Part shown: positions 58,786 through 64,000 of the stretch, piece after piece
Layout: each line of letters begins with the position of its first letter
How positions within the stretch are numbered: the first letter of the stretch is position 1
DNA from: Chionoecetes opilio
Lineage: Eukaryota; Arthropoda; Malacostraca; Decapoda; Majidae
Reading direction: 5' to 3'
DNA: 64,000 nt
Assembly (NCBI GenBank): GCA_016584305.1
Contig: JACEEZ010000135.1
Location: forward strand, 73,501 to 137,500
Translations under genes and position numbers: made by a program
The notes under the pieces: generated by a model
Seen by the model: only the letters and a program-made list of their open reading frames with translations
Told to the model about the DNA's origin: nothing
Database searches by the model: none

Positions 58786-58956
58786 ATGAAGGTAAGTACA
58801 AACTACAAAGGGACAATGACACGCTCCCTGTCCCCACTTAACTATCATCTTCCGTTGCAGCATTCCCTTGGTGGGACGAGCAAAGATCCACCAATGGCCG
58901 ATCCTGCCCGTCACGCATCTTTGTATCACGTTTTGACACGCATGGCCATGGCGTAA
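58786..58956 (+). CDS. possible tiny spliced ORF (33 residues)
   Basis: ATG AAG is followed at once by an ideal donor (AAG/GTAAGTAC). A 69-base candidate intron (58792-58860) contains a branch-like CTTAACT and a pyrimidine-rich end to an ideal acceptor (TTCCGTTGCAG). The frame then continues to TAA at 58954-58956. Splicing would give 33 residues with no recognisable domain or signal peptide. The intron is a multiple of three with no stop, so the unspliced frame is also open. ATG-AAG followed by an intron is common at the start of arthropod secreted or cuticle protein genes, but the second exon does not look like one. It could equally be the 5' end of a longer transcript or a non-coding RNA. 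Confidence 0.25.
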   Translation: MKVSTNYKGTMTRSLSPLNYHLPLQHSLGGTSKDPPMADPARHASLYHVLTRMAMA

Positions 58957-59104
58957 CGCTTGTCAGGCCACACTGATATATATACGCCACGATGATACGA
59001 TACATACACAATACAGGCAATGATTAAGTAACGATAGCGGTAGTGTCGTTGCATATTCTAGAGAGCAACAATTTAATGCTGGTAGCCTGAGAGGAATATC
59101 ATCA

Positions 59105-59818
59105 CGTGGTAATAATGGACGAGGACTTCGCGGTCGTTTTCAGAGACACCGACTAATTTTTCCTGGCCTACAATAGGTGCTTTTTCTAATGGAGATAGTT
59201 TTATTTTCCGAAAACCCATATTAAAAAAAAATTATAATAATTCATTACCGAATTTTATGGTCGCCGTTTCCATTAAAAACACTGAATCTCCATCAGAAAA
59301 AAGCACTAAAACTTGGCCGGGAGAAATTAGTCAGGGTCTCAGATAACAGGGAAGTAATTGAATAGAACATACCTAACCTAACCTTATAGGTTTTAATGAA
59401 AACTAACCTAACCTTAACCACTAAGTATATCTAACCTAACCTTATAGGTTTTAATGAAAACTAACCTAACCTTAACCACTAAGTATACCTAACCTAACCT
59501 TAACCACTAAGTATACCTAACCTAACCTTAACCACTAAGTATACCTAACCTAACCTTATAGGCTTTAATGAAACCTAACCTAACCTTAACCACTAAGTAT
59601 ACCTAACCTAACCTTATAGGTTTTAATGAAACCTAACCTAACCTTAACCACTAGTATACCTAACCTAACCTTAACCATGCATAAAATTCGGTGAGGATTT
59701 TTTAATTTTTGTATGGGTTTCCGGAAAATAAAACTATCTCCATTAGAAAAAGCACCTATTGTAGGCCAGGAAAAAGCGTCTCTGAAAACGACCGCGAAGT
59801 TCTCGTCCATTATTACAA
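59105..59818. mobile_element. 714-bp foldback element with CCTAA-rich centre
   Basis: Ends GTAATAATGGACGAGGACTT and, reversed, GTAATAATGGACGAGAACTT. Arms of about 140 bases share CTTCGCGGTCGTTTTCAGAG and GGTGCTTTTTCTAATGGAGA. The centre (59370-59680) repeats ACCTAACCTAACCTTAACCA. Confidence 0.78.
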
Positions 59819-60145
59819 AACCCATCACGTTAATCATGATGTCTTGCCATTATGGCCTTGACGGGTGTACGCGTGTCTAGCAATGTCTGACTATGGACAA
59901 GATCCAGCAAACAGTGCAATGTAAAGTAAACAGTGCAATCCTCTGCCGCGTGCTCTATGAATCAATTTGTTTTAGTATTTCAAAACACCAGACTATCATT
60001 GCTTACTGCAGAAACATTATTGAAATTACGTCCATTATTCGAGGGGTAGGTGGTCGCTCTCACGCGGGACCACTGCGGGATTGGCGTTTGAATGACTTTT
60101 TGCGTGTCTGTCTATTTCTTCCTGACATGCGACACAAAGGCTAAT

Positions 60146-60180
<35 letters not shown>

Positions 60181-60344
60181 GATATACCACTATTATTTCA
60201 TTAAGGCGTCTTCTTGATGAAAAAAAACCGTCTGACTCAAAATAACTTATCGCCTTACAGAGATGGCTAATAAAAAGCGTTCACGGGTGTTCCTGTTTTC
60301 TGTTTGCGATATTGACTCACTACCTAGAATCTCGATGAACAGTT

Positions 60345-60429
60345 ACTGTAGGGGAGAGCGGGGCAGGTTGCATCGAGGGTAGGTTGCATCATTGCCCCTA
60401 ACTCGCATGTTATCACACGTACATCGTCT

Positions 60430-60477
<48 letters not shown>

Positions 60478-60592
60478 AATAAACTACTACTACTACAACT
60501 ACAACAATAATAATAATAAAAAAAGTTAATGCGAGTTAGAGGCAATGATGCAACCTACCCTCGATGCAACCTGCCCCGCTCTCCCCTACTGT
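60345..60592. mobile_element. palindromic MITE (GGGGAGAGCGGGGCAGGTTG ends)
   Basis: Arms of about 65 bases are nearly perfect inverses; a (CTA)n and TAA-rich run sits at the centre. TA at the borders. Confidence 0.82.
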
Positions 60593-60899
60593 ACAACGTA
60601 AGTATATGTCTGCTAGCTGTACTACTTCATGTATAGCTAAGCGTGCTGTAATGGACTTTTTCATGCTACACAGTACACCCCCCATAAGATCCATGCATTA
60701 CTACCTAGCCTTTCTGATTGGCGATGGCTAGCACACGGCTGTAAATCTATGAATGAAAAAAAATGAATAAGTAAAATATGCCTTAACAATTATCATCAGT
60801 GATCTTAAAGTGCCGCTATGATACATTTATAAATCTAGATAGAGAGAAAAAACATACCTATACAAACTCACGTACGAAGCATTAATTATTTATGAACGT

Positions 60900-60902
<3 letters not shown>

Positions 60903-60952
<50 letters not shown>
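60903..60952. repeat. (CA)n microsatellite
   Basis: About 25 uninterrupted CA units. Confidence 0.95.
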
Positions 60953-60954
<2 letters not shown>

Positions 60955-61056
60955 CTATACATATGCAGGATAAAGGAATACTTAGGTAGTTTCCATAAGC
61001 AATTAATCACTGGTTCTTACAAGGCTATTTATATGTACTAGACTAACTTACCTACA

Positions 61057-61349
61057 CACTCAGAAATGGGGGTATTTTAAGGGTAGAATTGTTACATCAC
61101 ACCATCAGTACCCTTTTTATACCCTATGTCCAGGCTGGAGGGTAGATGCTGCTGATATACCCTTCATCTACCCTTTATCTACCCTTTTTAGACGAGAGGG
61201 ATGAGAAAGGGTACATTTGGGGTTGGAAAAGGGTATATTTAGGGTTGCAAAAGGGTATATTGTAAGGGTAGAAAAAGGGTAGCAGTATTTCATCACTACA
61301 AATATCCTTTTTCTACCCTTTTCCTACCCTTCTTTTCTAAGAGTGTAGC
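61057..61349. mobile_element. MITE with AAGGGTA-rich inverted arms
   Basis: Ends ACACTCAGAAATGGGGGTAT and, reversed, ACACTCTTAGAAAAGAAGGG; arms rich in AAGGGTAGAAAAAGGGTA. Confidence 0.68.
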
Positions 61350-61623
61350 GTAAGCATAACTATAGAAAAAGTGAACATTTAAAGATCATCACCCACAGTA
61401 GGTTATATATCTAATTACCTCAACTATCCTTTATGACGGAGATAATCACTGCAATCACGGCTTCATCCTACTTATAATATTTTGATACAGTTTAAATAAA
61501 AAAATAATAGAAAAAGAAACTCAGACAAAGGAGATATCATGGGTACGAGTAGAACGCAATATGGTGCATAATGTATGGTGATAAGCAATCTATAGTGCGC
61601 GTATGGATTGTGGGGAAGTGATG

Positions 61624-61755
61624 GTGAGAGAGAGAGAGAGAGAGAGAAAGAGAAAAAGAGAAAGAGAGAGAGAGAGAGAAATGATTATAACTGTAGAGGA
61701 GCGTTGAGACAAAACTAGTTACTGTTGTTCACCTTCGTTTTCACAGGTACAGTTT

Positions 61756-61838
<83 letters not shown>

Positions 61839-61929
61839 GGGGAAGTATAGGAATAATGTGTTTGTCCACTAAATCCATCCAAAAAGGCACACACACACAT
61901 CAAAAAGAGAGAGAGAGAGAGAGAGAGAG

Positions 61930-61995
<66 letters not shown>

Positions 61996-62082
61996 AGAAT
62001 AAGGGGGAACGAGGAGTAAGGAGTTTGTCGATGCGAGGGAGAGCAGAGAGGAGAGAGAGAGAGAGAGAGAGAGAGACGTGGT
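61624..62082. repeat. clustered (AG)n microsatellites
   Basis: Four AG tracts (61626-61678, 61758-61834, 61904-61994, 62050-62074) separated by short unique sequence. Confidence 0.93.
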
Positions 62083-62229
62083 GCGTAGGAAAAACTTGAA
62101 CAACCCACTGTTCTTCCTCCTCGTCCCCTATCACAACCTCCTCCTCCTCTTCCTGCTACAGTCATCTTTCTCCTCCTAACACCAATTCATAGCAACTGTG
62201 CAGTCTCTCTCTCTCTCTCTCTCTCTCTC

Positions 62230-62287
62230 TGGAGCGGGGCGGGGTGGGGCGGGGCGGGGCGGGGGCGAGGCGGGGCAGGGCGGGGTC
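62230..62287 (+). repeat. G-rich tract with G-quadruplex potential
   Basis: About ten runs of three to five G separated by one to three bases (GGGGCGGGGTGGGGCGGGGC), following a (CT)n run. Confidence 0.85.
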
Positions 62288-62369
62288 ATGAGGCACTGTC
62301 ATGGGTGAGGGCCAGAGAGAAGGGAGGGAGAGCCACTAGTTACTCCCATTATTGATTTATTGACGTCAG

Positions 62370-63080
62370 CTGCTCTCCCTCCCTTCCCTCCTTCCCTCCT
62401 GCCCTCCTTTCTTCCCTCCCTCCCTTCCTTCTCTCCCTCCTTCCTTCCATCCCTTCTTCCCTCCCTTCTTTCCCTTCCCTCCCTTCCTTCCCTCCTTCCC
62501 ATCCCTCCCTTACCTCCCTCCTTCCTCTTAAAACTATAATATCTATCTATCTATCCCTCCTTCCTTCCCTCCCTTCCTTCAATTTAACCTTCCCTCCCTT
62601 CCTTCAATCCTTCCTTCCCTTCTCTCCCTCCTTCCTTCAATCCTTCCTTCCCTTCTTCTTCCCTCCTTCCTTCCTTCCTTCCACTCCCTTCCCTTCCCCT
62701 CCTTCCTTCCTTCTTCCCATCCCTCCCTTACCTCCCTCCTACCTTCCCTCCTTCCCTCCCTCCCTCCCATCCCTCCCTTCCTTCATTCCTTCCTTCCCTC
62801 CCTCACTTGTCTCCCTTCCTTTCCTCCTACCTTCCCTCCCTTCCTTCCCTCCCCCCCATTCCCTCCCTTCCTTCAATCCTTCCTTCCCTCCCTCCTTGTC
62901 TCCCATTCCTTTCCTCCTCTTCCCTCCCTTCCTTCCCTCTCTTCCCTCTTCCCTCATTCCTTCCCTCCCTTTCCTTCAATCTTTCCTTCCCTCCTCTTCG
63001 TCTCCATCATTCCCCCTTCCCTCCTTACCTTCCCTCCCTTTTTCCTTCCCATCTATCCTTTTACTTCTTCCTTTCACGTG
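62370..63080. repeat. about 700-bp polypyrimidine tract (CCTT/CCCTT-rich)
   Basis: Almost pure C/T on the plus strand, imperfect TTCCCTCC repeats. It could form triplex (H-DNA) structure. Confidence 0.9.
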
Positions 63081-63209
63081 TCTCACCTTCCTTCACCTAT
63101 ATTTATCTAGCAGCTAGATTGTGAGAAACTTGCATTATCTGAATGAGTGATTTGGATAGTGTATAGCGAGTTAGCCGTTATTCTCACCTTATATTTATAC
63201 TTCACCATC

Positions 63210-63400
63210 AACTTTCCTTTGTATATATAAATTAGTAGCAAATTTCAAATATACGAAATGATCTAGTTAATATACCTAATTAGTTAGTGGGTAAGGATAC
63301 TAAACAGGTTATATCTATAAAATATTCCTTCTATTCACTAAAAAGCGTGTAAGGGTACTCAAATTACAATGGAAATTACGTTCTGGGTCTCAAGGGGTTA
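63210..63400 (+). mobile_element. TTAA-type MITE, diverged and 5'-truncated
   Basis: Shares GGATACTAAACAGG and ATTACGTTCTGGGTCTCAAG with other copies; the left end is not clear. Confidence 0.65.
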
Positions 63401-63689
63401 CTGTTGCTGTTGATTGAGTTAATGAAGAGGGCTTGAAGAGGAGTGATCGAGAGGCTATGAAAGGGCTGGTGATTGAGGAGGTTAAGAGAATGATGTAGTA
63501 ATAGGTGGTGTGAGTTTGGATAGCGTAATTAACGGAGCTACCTAAATTGGGCCAAACTTCTGACATTATAATTTATCCAGAACTGTATATATTATGAAGT
63601 AATTTGCGAGGGCTGCGTACGTACCTTACCTATATTGTGTGTAATATGGTAATTAACTCATGTATACGCTATTTCAGTATATTTAGTAG

Positions 63690-64000
63690 ATATTTATATT
63701 CATTCTATTCTATTTCTAGTCATTATGTTCTATTTCTAGTCATTCTATTCTATTTCTATTCATTCGATTCTATTTTCTAGTCATTCTATTCTATTTCTAG
63801 TCATTCTATTCTATTTCTAGTCATTCTGTTCTATTTTCTATTAATTTTATAAAATTATATTTCTAGTCATTCTATTATATTTCTATTAATTCTATTCTAT
63901 TTCTAGTCATTCTATTCTATTTCTAGTCATTCTATTCTATTTCTATTCTATTTCTAGTCATTCTATTCTATTTCTAGTCATTCTATTCTATCTATTTTTT
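63690..64000. repeat. 20-bp minisatellite at window end
   Basis: About 14 units of TCTAGTCATTCTATTCTATT with length variation, running off the window. Confidence 0.88.

Noticed and set aside
59370..59680. True interstitial telomere
   Set aside because: Only pairs of CCTAA occur, within a longer unit enclosed by inverted arms.
61754..62165. Arginine/glutamate and serine/leucine frames in AG repeats
   Set aside because: Simple dinucleotide repeat translations.

Overview
The window is animal nuclear DNA, most likely from an arthropod and probably a decapod crustacean. That is an inference. It rests on intron-rich genes with arthropod-like proteins, very dense micro- and minisatellites, many copies of one LINE 3' end, and CCTAA-type repeats. 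There are no prokaryotic features, operons, CRISPR arrays or rRNA/tRNA genes. Three conserved protein-coding genes were reconstructed exon by exon by matching splice phases. Most long open frames outside them are translations of tandem repeats.

Gene 1 (minus strand, 16646 down to 887, 12 coding exons) is a ZER1/ZYG11-family substrate receptor for CUL2 ubiquitin ligase. Its 5' UTR probably reaches about 19.1 kb. Its introns carry large minisatellites, one GC-AG intron, and partial copies of its own exon 5. Gene 2 (plus strand, 22183-32302, 14 coding exons, 1454 residues) is the PHF10/SAYP chromatin subunit, with a SAY domain and tandem PHD fingers. It has a very large N-terminal region built from two blocks of tandem protein repeats. 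Gene 3 (minus strand, 55770 down to 37434, 15 coding exons, 756 residues) is an ANKRD13-family ankyrin protein with C-terminal ubiquitin-interacting motifs and an unusual N-terminal 8-residue repeat tract. Genes 1 and 2 diverge from the 19.1-21.1 kb interval. Genes 2 and 3 converge on the repeat-filled interval 32.3-37.4 kb. Two of the three act in ubiquitin biology, but nothing in the sequence shows that the genes are functionally linked. From 57.2 kb to the end there is no conserved gene, only one possible tiny spliced ORF at 58.8 kb and long simple-sequence tracts.

The rest is a dense mobile-element landscape: a TTAA-flanked MITE family (nine copies), pogo/Tigger-like TA-flanked MITEs, several foldback families, a tRNA-derived SINE family, and LINE 3' ends. 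Nested insertions give a relative order of events and precise empty target sites. The points most worth following up are: (a) a 1.24-kb TTAA-flanked element carrying what looks like the first exon of a gene with a P2X7-C-terminus-like motif; (b) an exon tail with its splice donor amplified about 20 times in the SAYP gene; (c) half-copies of ZER1 exon 5 that differ from it only at silent positions; (d) tandem protein repeats in SAYP and ANKRD13.
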